Assembly: GCA_013350335.1 (NCBI GenBank)
Contig: CM023537.1
Coordinates: 13,210,884 to 13,274,883 of the forward strand
Reading direction: 5' to 3'
Source: Chimonanthus salicifolius
Lineage: Eukaryota > Streptophyta > Magnoliopsida > Laurales > Calycanthaceae
DNA length: 64,000 bases
Shown: positions 1-12,140 of the stretch, one piece after another
Numbering within the stretch: the stretch's first letter is position 1
Layout: each line of letters begins with the position of its first letter
Made by a program: the position numbers and the translations under genes
The notes under the pieces: model-generated
What the model was told of the DNA's origin: nothing
What the model saw: the letters and a program-made list of their open reading frames with translations, nothing else
Database searches by the model: none

Positions 1-330
1 TGCATTAGATATAGAAGGATTTAAATTGGTTATAGAAGATTTTATTATTGGAAAAGATAACAAAGTAATACTGATACAATAGAAGCATTAGATTTTTAGA
101 AAACTTTCCCATTTCCTCCTTCAGTTCTAATCAGTAAAGCTGTGACTGCATACAAGGGCACGATGAAGATGTTGGTTTTAACACACAGACAATTGCTCTA
201 TGCTACAGTAAATTATGAGAATATTGATCACTAACCTAAGGAATATTGATAATGTCAATAGAAACCGGACTTTGGAACAAGTACAGGATTCCATTTCACC
301 ATTACTGCATGATTCTTTTTTTTTTTTCCT

Positions 331-336
331 TTTATT
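331..336 (-). other. Polyadenylation signal AATAAA for the HEC-like gene
   Basis: TTTATT on the plus strand reads AATAAA on the minus strand. It lies about 26 nt beyond the stop codon (362-364) and is followed by a T-rich plus-strand run. A canonical hexamer this close to the stop would give a very short 3' UTR, so it may not be the main site. Confidence 0.4.
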
Positions 337-361
337 TGAAAAAATATTGAAATGATCTACT

Positions 362-1096
362 TCAGCTATGAAGTTGTGCAGAGCTGAAAATCTGAGAATT
401 GTGGTATGCTTTTGCAATGGCAGAGAAATTTACATTGGAAATCCCTGAAGGGAATCCGAGGGCCATGTTTCCATTGGCAGCTGCTCGTTCCAGTGATTGA
501 ACTTGAGTCTTCAAGAACTTAACGTAGTGAATGGCTTCATCCAACATAGAAGCAGTATCCATCTTTGTGCCTCCAGGAACCAGTCTTTGGAGGATCCTTA
601 TCCTCTCACTTATCCTCTCTCTCCTATGCCTCGCCGCTACGCTCTGTGGATCCTTGGAGATCTTCACATTTCGGCGCTTCGGGGGTTTCACCGACTCCGG
701 ATCGATGTGGATTGGCTGCATTGCCGCTATCCGAAAGATCATCTCCCTCATTGCCGCCACCGAGCTCCGTTTCTGCCCTGGCTCAAAAGAGGCAATTGCA
801 CCCGACAATTCACCCGTATTTCTCGATCTCCCCACCATTCCATTGGAGAAGATCGACGGCGTTATGGGTTCTTCACCTAGGGGGGAAATGAAGGGTAATG
901 GGGAAGGTTGATTGGCCAAGGGAAGCGTATCAAAAACGGGCGGTGCAGTGCCACATGAGAAATCTATCGTTGGCAATTCACCCACTCCAGTGAAAGGGTG
1001 GCTTGTTTTGGGGATCTTGTCGATCTGCATCATCATCATCATATCCATCTGATCTTCTCTCATGGTTTTCATTAGTTCCCTATCCATGAATTCCAA
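362..1096 (-). CDS. HEC: HECATE-like bHLH transcription factor (subgroup VIIIb)
   Basis: A single uninterrupted frame of 244 aa. In Arabidopsis, HECATE proteins are nuclear bHLH factors that control gynoecium and transmitting-tract development and stem-cell timing, and act as dimers with partners such as SPATULA. The N-terminus is Met-rich (residues 1-24). A conserved block at about 114-148 ([19 protein letters not shown], then [10 protein letters not shown]) leads into the bHLH at about 149-200. The basic region reads [13 protein letters not shown]: Gln replaces the usual His5 and Ala replaces Glu9, while Arg13 is kept. This Q-A-R signature is typical of the HEC/IND group and predicts weak or altered E-box contact. 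Helix 1-loop-helix 2 ([20 protein letters not shown]) is family-perfect. The length fits HEC1/HEC2. The ATG at 1096 is the first Met; M4 is an alternative start. Assignment among HEC1, HEC2 and HEC3 is not made. Confidence 0.95.
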   Translation of the reverse strand: MEFMDRELMKTMREDQMDMMMMMQIDKIPKTSHPFTGVGELPTIDFSCGTAPPVFDTLPLANQPSPLPFISPLGEEPITPSIFSNGMVGRSRNTGELSGAIASFEPGQKRSSVAAMREMIFRIAAMQPIHIDPESVKPPKRRNVKISKDPQSVAARHRRERISERIRILQRLVPGGTKMDTASMLDEAIHYVKFLKTQVQSLERAAANGNMALGFPSGISNVNFSAIAKAYHNSQIFSSAQLHS

Positions 1097-1262
1097 AGCT
1101 CCTTATGGGGAAGGTGAAGGGAAGAGGGGTGAAGTTGGAAGTGATTCAGAGGCTGCAGATGTGATAGAATGAATTGAAAGGGAAAGAAATGGAATAAAAT
1201 AGGGAAAGCTGTGATGCCAAGTGTTATCGGGAACCGGCTACATCAGTTGAGTGGGAAGCCTA

Positions 1263-1270
1263 CATATATA
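1263..1270 (-). promoter_or_regulatory. TATA-like element upstream of the HEC-like gene
   Basis: The minus strand reads TATATATG about 170 nt upstream of the ATG at 1096, in otherwise mixed-composition sequence. Distance and motif suit a plant TATA box with a leader of about 130 nt. This is inferred from position only. Confidence 0.4.
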
Positions 1271-2045
1271 ACCGGAAGGTGTACATCATCAAATTTATAA
1301 TAATTTAAGAAAGCCCATTGGCTTTTCTCTTTTTACATATTTCCTTTACTTTGTTTTGAATGGATAAAAATCAGATGTTGAGTGTTGAAGCTCAACATTG
1401 ATCGGAGGAAGGGCCTCTATGTTGCAATTCTTGATATTTGGTCTGCATAAAATTCATAAATCAGGGCCATGTGGGCCAAGCCATAGATCTAATTTTTTGA
1501 AGTAAACCATATTTTCTATGAAGTATGGGTTTTAGTTATTAACTTATTATAATAAACACTAATTAAACTGTATGATACATAATAAATTCAAACTAGTTGC
1601 AACCTTCACGTTTAGTGTATTAATTCTTTTTTTTGGTTGAATAGTAAAAATCCGGCTAAATGGATTGAAAGTTAACTAAATAATTTATATGTTTGATAAA
1701 TTTCAACCGAAAATTCAAAGTGAAGCTACTTGATTTCAATGTTCAAAATCACTATGAGTTATTAGGAAAAGCAAAATTACCAATTGACTTTAATGACTAA
1801 GATAAATAGGCTATCATTTAAACCTCTAAGTGAAATTTGATCTAATATGTTAAAATTTAGTAAGCTTTCACTCCACAAATGAAAATCTCTCCTCCAAAGG
1901 TTTTCAAAGCCACAAATGAAAATCTAAAAACTATCTAACTATAAGCTTTTCATTAATATTTATATGTTTCAGTAAAGAAAAACCTTAGCAATAATTTGCT
2001 CTATCAAACCACTAAAAAAAAACATAAAATTAAAATACTCTAAAT
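1271..2045. other. Upstream region of the HEC-like gene, no gene seen
   Basis: AT-rich sequence with no convincing frame. It holds the presumed distal promoter of the HEC-like gene. I see no recognisable repeat until the TATCGGCC block begins near 2046. Confidence 0.5.
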
Positions 2046-2390
2046 CAGGGTTCCAAAATACGCTTCATATAGGCAGAAATATCGGCCGATAATTTTCTCT
2101 CTCATCCTGATTTTTCCATTTTATTGCATTTCTCTCTCCTCCGATATTCAAAACCGTAAAAAAACCGTATCGGTTTTTTTTTTTAAAAAAAAAATTCAAA
2201 TAAATTTTAAGTACCGATTTTTATGCATATCGGCCGATATGGTGACCGATATTCGGTCCGAATATCGGTCATATTGGCTGATAACCTTTTTTACTGGCCG
2301 ATACATATCGTATCAGCCGATATCATTCGACTCTGAAAAACTGATACATATCAGCCAATACGATATGTATTGGCCTATATTTCGACCCCT
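2046..2390 (-). repeat. TATCGGCC-word dispersed repeat, copy 1
   Basis: About 345 bp with many forms of the palindromic words TATCGGCCGATA, GACCGATATTCGGTC and ATATCGTATCAGCCGATA, interrupted by a T-run/A-run core near 2170-2200. Its right end (ATTTCGACCCCTGCTC) matches, in inverted orientation, the left end of the copy at 7971. That supports two copies of one dispersed family in opposite orientations. No coding capacity. Strand is set by comparison with the 7971 copy. Confidence 0.6.
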
Positions 2391-3812
2391 GCTCTAAATA
2401 CCCTCCATTGTCACTTTTGATACTCTAATAGAAAAAAAGTCATAACTTCTTTAATTGGTGTTGGGATTATTCAAACTTAAACTTGTTGAATAAATTATTA
2501 AATAATTTGTCCAACAAAATTAAGTTTATACTATTTAAATATTATATTGTACTTGAAATATGACTATATATTGACACGATGAAAATAAGTATTTATTTCA
2601 AATCTTAAAAATTAAAAATTATTGATACACAGGGATGAAACAGTCGAGTGAATGCAACAGCCCGATTAGATAACCATAATTTGCATGGACGGATTATTGT
2701 AAAAGCATGGTATTTATTGCGTGAGTATAACATAAGTGGAACAGAGTGTGATATAATTCATCTAACTTTATTATTTCCATTAAACCCCACCCACATGCAA
2801 AGAGTCAGAAGTCAGATACTGAGATCAACAAACTCAAGTCAGGTGCTTTACTGAAATCCATTGAATGGAATGGAGAACAATGCCGACTCAATGCAGCACG
2901 GCTACTCTATAAATTAACTGGTCAAAATAAGAAAATCTGCAATTCTTGCCACTTGCCATACCATTCTCATCAAATTACAACCCATTTTATTTTCTAATAA
3001 CCCAATATGTGCATTCAAATGAATACTAAAATAAAGATTTCCATTTGCTATCAAATATCAATCAATTATTTAAATTTATATTAAATAATTAAAATGAGGA
3101 AACACTTAATATGAACTTTATTTTCTCAAATATCCTCCAATGACATATACCTTTTGTTACAATTAATAAATTTTTTATTATACAAAATTCTAAGTTTCAT
3201 GAAAATATTAGAATATTAAAAAATTATACCAAGACACTAAAAACTCTACTGATCAATCAAGGGCTCTTCATTTAATTGTAGAAACATTTGTATATCATCA
3301 TTCATATTTTTTTTTACAAGGAACTCAAAAATAGGAAGAATTTTAGAAATCTCAGCGTTTTTCAAATTTTCAGATTTTTTTTAGAAAATTGCACTTCCAC
3401 CTTATAAATTATGTGAATGATACTAACACATCTTGGGAAATCATTTGATTCAATTATTAAAAAAAAAAAAGTGAAATTGGAAATTATCTTAAATCCAAAA
3501 CTCAAAAAATAAATAAAAATAATTTAAAATGATCAAAATTGTTTTTGAAGTCTTGAAAACACATGATACGTATCGTATTCTTGAAACTATACATGAGCCT
3601 ACCATAGATTTTCAATTGAGATGGAAAAGAATATGTTGATTTTATTCTTCTTATATTTTTCATTAAAAAGGTTTGTGCTGCTAAAGTATAATTGAAGATT
3701 AGAGTGATGAAGTGGTGTTTTTCTTATCATATACTTTGTATAATTTTCTATTAAGATGGTTCTCTAAATTAACTATTTTCTAATTAATTTCCTTCTCTAG
3801 AATTTATAATAT
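2391..3812. other. AT-rich intergenic DNA
   Basis: No gene or clear mobile element seen. A 68-codon open frame at 2648-2854 has no recognisable similarity and lies in low-complexity surroundings, so it is not called as a gene. Confidence 0.5.
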
Positions 3813-4417
3813 TGTGATACCCTTGCCTATCAACTGTGAGCACACCACAGATGTGGGGAGTCCCACATCGGTAGTGAAGGGAAGTGATGGTGGGTTTATT
3901 GGAGGCCACCCTCCTCTACTCTAGTGTGACGCGTTTTGGGCGGGGCCATGTGGGCCCGGGCCCAAAGGTAAAACTGTGCGGGCACGCTTGTGTGCCAGGC
4001 CCAGAGCGGACAATAATACATTGAGTTGGACCCTAAGCCCTATTTTCGGGTCAGGGTCGTTACAATTTGGTATCAGAGCCGAGTTCAACACTCGGACTGT
4101 GTGGGCTTTTCTCCTTCCTTGGTGTTGTTGAGCTAGGTCGGGATGAACCGGGGGCGGCTCGAGGCCTTAGGGGGTGGTTGATTGTGATACCCTTGCCCAT
4201 CATCTTTGAGCACACCACCGATGTGGGACCCCCACATCACTAGTGAAGGGAAGTGATGGTGGGTTTATTTGAGGCCACCCACCTCTACTCTAGTGTGACG
4301 CGTACATGGCCCGGCCCAAAGGTAAAATCATACTGGCTCGCTTGTGTGCTAGGCCCAAAACGGACAATATCACACTGAGTTAGACCCTAAGCCCTGTTTT
4401 CGGATTGGTTCGTTACA
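3813..4417 (+). mobile_element. TRIM (small non-autonomous LTR retrotransposon) with perfect tRNA-iMet primer site
   Basis: The 5' LTR is 3813-4064 (252 bp) and the 3' LTR is 4183-4417 (235 bp). Both start TGTGATACCC, end GTTACA, and are clearly homologous throughout. The primer binding site TGGTATCAGAGCC (4068-4080) is an exact complement of the initiator tRNA-Met 3' end and begins 3 nt after the LTR. A purine tract (TTAGGGGGTGG, about 4168-4178) precedes the 3' LTR. The internal part is only about 118 bp and has no frame, so all proteins must come from another element. Each LTR carries an inverted repeat GATGTGGG...CCCACATC near its start. The flanking 5-mers AATAT and ATTAT differ by one base, an imperfect target duplication. 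Confidence 0.9.
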
Positions 4418-4469
4418 ATTATCATCAATCATTGTTTAACATGAATAAATTCGATAGTGAACTCAATGT

Positions 4470-4625
4470 TATCAAACCCGACCTGACCCGTGGGTTGACC
4501 CACGGGTCAACAATGACCCGACTGAAACACGGGTCGCGTCGGGTAATTTTAAGACCCTTCTAGATTAAAAACCTTCTGCGACCCGTGGGTCAACTCGGTT
4601 TTTCTAATAAACTTATGACCCTTGA
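4470..4625. repeat. CGGGTC/GACCCG-word repeat, short copy
   Basis: About 155 bp dense in GACCCG, CGGGTC and GGTTGACCCACGGGTC in both orientations. It belongs to the same style of repeat as 26273-26570 and 29895-30210, but its unit order differs and it could be a separate subfamily. Confidence 0.45.
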
Positions 4626-7600
4626 CCTTAAAAACCCTTTCTTTTAAATGAATAAAATGAAGATGAAGATTTTGGTTCTTTTGAAATATGATTTTTGGAC
4701 TATTAATTTTTAGTATTTACCAATTGTGTTTGTGAGAAGAAAAAAATATTTTTATAAATATAACCATAGTTAATAATTTAATATTATTTATAATATTATA
4801 TTAATAATACAGTCAAACCCAGTTGAACCTTATTTAATCTACCCTTCCTCTAAAGCTGGGCCGCTGCATGCGCCGAGCTTTAAAAATTGAGTGAACTTAT
4901 TATTTTAAAGAATTTCAACTGCTAATACCTGCATAAAATAATTAAATTACTTTTCAATTGGCCACTTAGCTTTGCTATTTGTGATGTCACTCTAACGTCA
5001 TTTTGCATGGAAATGCTCCCGTACGGTGCGCCAATCACCAGTCTTACTGCTTTCAGTAACTTACACGATCAAGTGAGAAAGTCCGTCTTTGCATCAGTGG
5101 CAGTGAATGAGGTGAACTGCCATCGTCATTTATCATATAGATCAATTTACAAGTGAATTGATCATTTTAATTAAATAAAGAATTATTAATTTTTTCGTTT
5201 TTAACTATTAATTCATTCTTGAATTGATTGACATGACAATAGTTAATTAATTATGTCATAACTTTTCTTGTGCTATAGCATTAAACTATTCAAATAAGAT
5301 ATCCAAGTCTTTTAAAGAGTGATATTTTCTTATATTCAAAAATTAGAAAAATATGAATAAATTTTAATAAGTTTATTGAGTATTTTATAAAGAATTTAAA
5401 GACTTATTTAAATTCTTTAATTGAAAATAATTTTAAGTCAAATTTAAGTTTTGAATTTTTAATTAAATTATTTTATAAGTTGTGTTATGTAAGATTTTCA
5501 AGCTTTCACCATCATTTAATCAAATTAAATTTCTGAAAAGTAAGTAACAATAAGTAATCATTTTTTTTTCTCCTTTTATTGGGATCTTGCTTTTAAGTTT
5601 CGCAATAAACCTCCTGTTTAAAATTAATGCAATTAAATTTAGTATCCCAGGGAATGAAATTTAATCTCATTAAATTATTTTATTTTCTAATTTTATTTTT
5701 AAAATTTTGTTATTTATAAATCATTGGTTATTTTTTACCCATCTGATCATATAAAGGCAGAAGTTTGTATTAAACCCAATCAGTATGCTTATATTTATTT
5801 GAATTTTTTATAGATTTTATATGTAATACAAAAATTTCTAACTGATACTATGCTATTATTTTTAAGCAGTTGTTTATTATTTTTTATTTTTGTAAAAAGA
5901 AAGAGAATGAAAAATGAGACTCTTTTTTTTTTATGAATTAAAAATTATTGTCAAGAACATAAAAATAAATATTTTTCTCTTTATTTTTGACGAATTCATT
6001 TCTCGCAATGAAAGACATTGAATTTTAATTAAAAAAAGCTTATCGAAATGATGATTCATTTATTTTCTAAAAATAAATATTAGAACACTTAGTTCAAAGC
6101 TAATTTTTTTGTAATATATTAAATAATGTAAATTAAACTCAAATATAATTTTTTTCTCAAAAGAGAGAAAAAAAAAGAGGAGAAACAGCCAATAGAACAG
6201 GAATTCGTAACCTCATAAATAATTGCAGAAAGACAGAGTTGCACGTATATAATTGAATGGTGCACAGATGGATAATCGTGATAAGATTGTGGTAGGGCCC
6301 ACAGAGATGTTGATTACAAGGAGTGGCCCGCCATTGTTAGAAGCGTGAAGCCGCTTAGTTGGTTACGTAAATACCTAGAAGATGAGATGAGGTAACTCTT
6401 CTGCGGTTCCGTTTATAAAGTAGCAATCTATTGGTTCGAGATGAAGCTGTGGGGCCTTTCTTAAATAATGTGTAACATCTTCATCGAAGTCATCAATCCA
6501 GTGGACCCACCACCTATCAGTGAGTACGCGATGTTCTATTTTTCTAAGTCAATGCAAGTCTTCCACTTAAACTATAAACTAATATCAGTTTAAATATTTT
6601 CAATTTAAACATTTTATTTATATTATTATTTCTCAAACTTCTCTGAAATAGTCAAGGAGAAATTTAAAAAAATTTACATAAAACTTTATAATTAAGATCT
6701 TAAATTGAATTCATACTAGTGAATCTAATAAAAAGCCACTCTTCACAATTATACGTACGAATTGAAAGATTTTCACAAATACATACGTAGCAACAGTGAA
6801 TTAGTCCTCCTTTGACACTGATATTACTGGCCATCAACATAATTATACCTTCACATGGGCCTAATAGTTTGCTGTACAAGATTGCCAAACATATAATGAA
6901 TGATAAATAAATATCAAACAGTTGGCCTATAAAATCATTTGAAGAAACTTGAGGTAACTTTTAACAACAATTGTCAACAAATACGATGACGGTAAGGAAT
7001 TAAAAGAAATGGGTTGATATTTTAATCACATGTACTATTTATAATTGTTAACAACAATAAGAAATTCTTGGACCAATTTTAAAATAAATTGAAATGACAG
7101 AAAATATCCCTCATTTCGAAATATGAATATATACATATTAAGTAGACTTAAGGTCGAAAGAAATTCTTCAGAATTTCAATCTTAATATCAAATAGCTAAT
7201 TAATCTGTAAAATGATCAAATCTTGTTATAGCTTCTATATATAAATAACCTAAACGATTTTAGTAATAATAATTATGAAAACAAACATGCACATAGTGAA
7301 AAATTATTAAAGAACTAGAGTGTTCATTTGTTCGAATTCTTTGTTCGAATTCTGAGTCCTGCTAAAAAATGAATTTAAACAAGATTTTTATCTGATGGGT
7401 CAAGCTCAAGCTTTTATTTAAGACTCGTGAGACCTATTTAGTTTAGGTCCATTTAATTTATACATCTATCACAAGGTCTTATTTGGTACTATTTTTATTT
7501 TTTTAATTTTATTTTATAAATTGAAAATATAATCATACAAAATGAAAATATACTTTAATATCTACAATCTTTTCAAATTTCATTTCAAAATTTAATTTTT

Positions 7601-7970
7601 TGTCACTAAATCTTAACAGTCAAATTACCGGGCATTAATTATTTTCAAAGACATTCATCAATTTTGACTATTAGTATCAAATTGCTAGAAATTAAATTTT
7701 AGACTGCAATTTAACCGGTGGTGGTCTTTAAGTATACTACGGTCATATTTTTAAGTTATAAAACAAAAATAAAAAATAAAAAAATGTCTCATGCAAAATA
7801 ACAAATTTTAAATGGTGAATTCAGACTTTTTTTTTCAATGCCCGGCCTGAATCAGGCCCATGAACAGGGCTACAAAGAATGGGAAAGTTGTCCACTAGAA
7901 CCCTTAATTACGATTTCAAAGTTCAAATCTCAACTCTTAATCGGACTGCTGATGTGTAAAGCAGGGGTAT
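4626..7970. other. AT-rich intergenic DNA with one less AT-rich island
   Basis: No gene seen. Two islands of balanced composition at about 4990-5140 and 6180-6540 contain no long frame and no recognised repeat. They could be conserved noncoding DNA or very old insertions. The rest is A/T-rich low-complexity sequence. Confidence 0.4.
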
Positions 7971-8205
7971 AAAATTCAACCTCGGCCGATTTATTTATTT
8001 ATTAAAAAAAACAAATATCGGTTGTAGGCCCGGTCGATATCTCGGCAGATATTTAAATTTTTTAATTTTTATTTAATTTTTTTAAATGATTTTTTTTTAA
8101 AAAAAAACCATAGAAATTTTCAAAGAAAAAATTTAAGAGAGAAAAAATCTCGGCCGATATCTCAGCAGAACTGAGATCTCGGCCGAATTGTCAGTGGATA
8201 GTTTT
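7971..8205 (+). repeat. TATCGGCC-word dispersed repeat, copy 2
   Basis: It starts AGCAGGGGTATAAAATTC, the inverted counterpart of the right end of 2046-2390. It then carries TCGGCCGATT, ATATCGGTTG, GTCGATATCTCGGC and ATCTCGGCCGATATC separated by a long T-run/A-run core. Shorter and more decayed than copy 1. Confidence 0.55.
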
Positions 8206-9088
8206 TCACTTTTTCAAATTTCTGCCCTATCAAGGGAGGTGATAATAAGTTATTGATCTTATAAGCTTAATTCATTTTAATTTAAAATTTTGTAGCCTTA
8301 AAGATATAATTTAATTGAACTGATTAAAATAATTTAAATTCGAACAAAAATCTATTTCAATAGAAACTTACACTCGTTGGCAATGATATTAAAAAAACAC
8401 TATTAGTTATTTTTTGAGCAGTTAAAAAAACACTATTACTAATAACAATAATTAAATAAACCTACTCTAAATAGTTGCATGCTTAGTGGTACTTTACCTG
8501 CATCTATTCTTTTAGTTATAAAAATAATTAGTAATAAATATTAAATTATATTTTACAATTTACTTTCATATCTGAGAAAAATTTAAAAATTAATATGATT
8601 TGATCACATAAATAAAAATTTGTGAGCAATTTCATGTTAAAAATTAAAGGGTTATAAGTTAAAGAAATATTAGAAGCACAATATTAAAATTTTCATAATA
8701 ATTATTCTATTTATCCATTTTCTGGTAATTATTCTATTTAATTCATTATTCTCTGTATAAAATTAAAGTAACAAACGCATTAAAAAGAAAGACTTCAATG
8801 TTATCTAATGCACTTTTTTCCTATTGAAACCGGATACAAAGATTGTGTTTAAATGGATCTTTAAACCTACTAGGTTGGATGTGATGTAAAAGTGATTGTA
8901 TGAAGTTTCTAACTCTATCTAATTATTCTCTTATCTCTTAATTTTTAATTTTTAAAAATAAATAACTTATATTATTAAGAATTAAAAGACAAAGGTTAAA
9001 ACTTTACACACTCAAAATTCATGTAATTACTTATCCAATGCACTCGAGTATATAGCGCCCATGACCTATGGAATTAGGTACTAACAAG
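8206..9088. other. AT-rich intergenic DNA
   Basis: No gene or clear repeat seen apart from runs of A and T. Confidence 0.4.
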
Positions 9089-9315
9089 TGGTATGAGATC
9101 CAGATATCACAGTATCTTATATAGTTCAGGAGATCTCCCAGGCAAACGGAATGACCAGTGTCGCTTTTTTCACCAGAGGACTTCGTTTTAGGGGGAGATT
9201 GTTGAAGCTGCTGTGAACGAGTTCCACGTTGAAAGTGTAAAGGGAGATCTAGAGATTTATAAAAGATTTAAATTATTCCACCTAATGGAATAATCTTCTA
9301 TCCAAAAATCCTAAC
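9089..9315 (+). mobile_element. TRIM family B, 3' part
   Basis: The primer-site-like TGGTATGAGATCC (9089-9101, two mismatches to the tRNA-iMet complement) is followed about 85 bp later by the polypurine tract TTTTAGGGGGAGA (about 9186-9197). An LTR-like segment then begins at 9200 (TGTTGAAGCTG). That segment contains GTTCCACGTTGAAAG and AGAGATTTATAA, matching the layout of the family B LTRs at 10018 and 28724. No matching 5' LTR is visible, so it is truncated or too diverged. The right boundary is approximate. Confidence 0.6.
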
Positions 9316-10017
9316 TTGAGAGAAACACCTCTCAAGTTCAAATGCTTAAGGAGAGAGAGGGGGGAGAGAGAGAGATGCTGTTGTAGACTTTTACTCTGCA
9401 GTCTGCACTATTACGAAGGGAGTGCACACCTTATCTTCTTCTACTTAAGCAACCAGCGGGGAAAAGAAGTAAACAAAAGGAAAGGAAAGAAAAAACTTTC
9501 CACTAGTGGCAAGTGGCCACCTCCATTATTTCATTGGGAATGACAGATTCAGAGAAAAACCAATAAAATATTAAATCCTTGTTTTAAATGGTTTGAATAA
9601 TTAAGTTCATGAATCAGGATAGAAAAAGAACCTGTCCCCCACCGTCCATCACCTACCTCTCTCTCTCTCTCTCTCTCTCCACTTCCTTGACATTTTCCAC
9701 GTTTTCTATCGTATTTCCTTGAAACTAATATACAAATATGTCATCTCATGTTCTCAATATAAATTTCAATCTCATGGAGTTCTCATTTGGCTCTTCTTCT
9801 TCCATTGGGTTTCGCCGTGGCTTCGCCCGAATTCAACTCACGTGTTTCTATGTATAAATGAACCGAGTTAAGTTGAGGTCAAACTACAAACCATGTAAAA
9901 AATATGAACATCTTGATATTAGTTGATTTGAGTTGACTTTGATTCATAATTGACATTTTAGATATCATGGAAGTACATGTAACTAATTTCTCTCTCTCTC
10001 TCTTCCAATTGATAGTT
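9316..10017. other. Noncoding stretch with a (CT)n tract
   Basis: No gene seen. It contains a (CT)12 microsatellite at about 9657-9679 and another short (CT) run at about 9990-10002. The open frame at 9316-9543 is driven by GA-rich low-complexity sequence. Confidence 0.5.
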
Positions 10018-10369
10018 TGTTGGAACTGTAAAAGAGTTTCATATTGAAAGTGCCGAGAATGATCTTGAGATTTATAAATGATTTTGGTCACTTTATCTAA
10101 TAGGGTAGTTTTTTGGACTGGATATCTGGTCCAAACAAGTAGTATCAAATTCAGGTCTCAGGCGATCTTATGTGAACTTAGGAGATTCGCTAGACGGACG
10201 AGATTGTTGGCCTCATTCAGAAGGAGCATTGTTGGGAGTGTGAACAAGTCTCCCATTAAAAATATAGAGAGATATTTAGAGACTTATGACTTGGATCACT
10301 CCATCTAATAAAATGGACTTATAAAGTCCAACGGACTGCTGGTGGGCTTGGACCATTATAAGTCCAACA
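10018..10369 (+). mobile_element. TRIM family B, both LTRs present
   Basis: LTR copies are 10018-10137 (TGTTGGAACTG...CCAAACA) and 10230-10369 (TGTTGGGAGTG...GTCCAACA). Both start TG and end CA, and share AGAGATTTATAA/AGAGACTTATGA and CACTCCATCTAATA words. A decayed primer site (TAGTATCAAATTC) follows the first LTR. The internal part is about 92 bp and noncoding. The LTRs are strongly diverged, suggesting an old insertion, and no target duplication was recognised. Confidence 0.7.
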
Positions 10370-11162
10370 GGTTGGGCTGATATAAAGGAAAACCTCGACA
10401 AAACCCGGCCTGCTCACAGATACCAGAGTACCAGACCGATATAAATTCTCTTCTTCTTGATGAGAAGCGAGTCCTTCCCAGCTGAGGGCAAGAATGGGCC
10501 CTGAACAATCAATTTGTCCATAAAGACTCAAGATGACACCCCAATGATCTAGGGCCCAGAAATAGACGAACAATAATAAAACAGAACAAAGCTGGAGAAA
10601 ATAAGAAACTGATGCTTATATCTTCCAATTTATGATACTCTTCGGCAGCCCAATCTTCAGTGGGCTCATTTTTGCACATTGAATTCACATGGGCCGGAGG
10701 TATCGAATTCACAAATCATGAATCTTTTTATTCACTGATCCAGATCAAACATTGGTATAGTACATATCTTAGTATCTTCTACAACTCATTTATTTTTCCA
10801 TTATCAACATTATAAAACCATCTATTAGGTGGGCTTTGTATAATTGAATGCTGTAAACGGTTAAACCAAAGTCAATTTAGCTGCTACATATTGAATGAAA
10901 ATAGAAACAGAGCCCACAAGGCCCAACTTGGGGCCTACAATCGCCTATTTCAGACCATCTCCATGAGGCTAGCCCAGCCCATTCACATCACTAAAGGAGG
11001 CAGAAGTAGCACATCTTTGCAAGAATAAGGTGATCTTATTCATTCACCTCTTGCATAGAAATGTGAATCAATATTTACCGAATACTTTTCAAATATCATT
11101 ATGTTACATTTAATATATCAACTATATATCTATAATCTGTTGATATAATATGGTAGGAAAAT
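10370..11162. other. Noncoding stretch
   Basis: No supported gene. Open frames of 67-84 codons on the minus strand here show no recognisable domain. Composition is more balanced than its surroundings and may represent old repeat material. Confidence 0.4.
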
Positions 11163-11335
11163 CTTTTGCCCACATGGCTCATTTGGAAATCTCCTACCTG
11201 AAGTGAGAGGTGCTAGGTTTGAGCCCCCATGATCTCACCTGGTGTGATCTAAAGACAGTGGATATCACTCGTGGGGGTTTTACGTTGAGCTTCCCACGAT
11301 TTCACACGCGTAAATTCAAAAAATTGAAAATAAAA
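11163..11335 (+). mobile_element. tRNA-derived SINE, second copy of the 17658 family
   Basis: Pol III-like boxes are visible: an A-box-like TGGCTCATTTGG and a B-box-like GGTTTGAGCCC. The 3' half (GTGGGGGTTTTACG...TCCCACGA...GCGTAAATTC) followed by an A-rich tail aligns with the 3' half of the element at 17658. Target duplications are unclear (at best GAAAAT), so the ends are approximate and the copy is probably older. Confidence 0.65.
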
Positions 11336-12140
11336 CCAAAGTGTTTTGATCTACACGCCATTGACATAAAAATACTAAGAAGTATCAAGTTTTTTAGTTT
11401 TACAAAAACAATGTAGCATGGCCCAATTCGGCCAACTTTTTTAATTTGTTTCTTGTCTTTTAGAAAAAGAAATAAAACGAAAAAGATTGGCCCTCTCTTT
11501 AAAAAATAATTTAAACTGCTAAGGTCACTTTTCCCTTATGATGGTCATGTTGGAATGTTCTATTTTTTAATATGTGGTGGGGCCCATTTTCAAATAGAGA
11601 AAAAGGGTAAAGGGATGACAAATTGGTAACAAATCTGATAGGGTAAAAATGAAATAAAACATAAAAAATTGTTTCTAATCTGATATTAATATAGTCATTC
11701 CATAAGCTTAAGATGATCAAAATTTGAACTCTTCTATACAAAGATTTAGCAATTGCTTAAAGAAAGAGACTCAAGCTATGCTGCAAAAGATATTAAATCT
11801 TCAACTCTTATCTGATTGCAAAACTCAGTTGGATCTTCATCAAATTGTCAGTTTAGATCAGCATCTAATTGATCATCAATTTACATTGCAACGTTTGGAC
11901 CAATATCCAATAGAACTTACACAATCAGACCCATCTACTAATATAGATGGGATTAAACTTTAATGTTGATGATTATGTTGATCATGATGATTGAGGTGAC
12001 CCAGTTTCAATGAACCCTCAATCCGCAGTCTGATATTGGAGGACACCATTGGACTAAAGAGTGGTGATACCGTATAAGACTCACAAAACTCTAAAAAATA
12101 AGTAAATAGTACATCATTAACATGATGAAATAGTAACGAA
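11336..12140. other. Noncoding stretch downstream of the lipase gene
   Basis: No gene seen. It lies beyond the stop of the minus-strand lipase and probably includes its 3' UTR close to 12141. Open frames of 69-79 codons here have no recognisable similarity. Confidence 0.4.

Noticed and set aside
497..911. Three overlapping plus-strand open frames of 108-127 codons
   Set aside because: They are antisense shadows of the HEC-like gene, which has clear family similarity on the minus strand.
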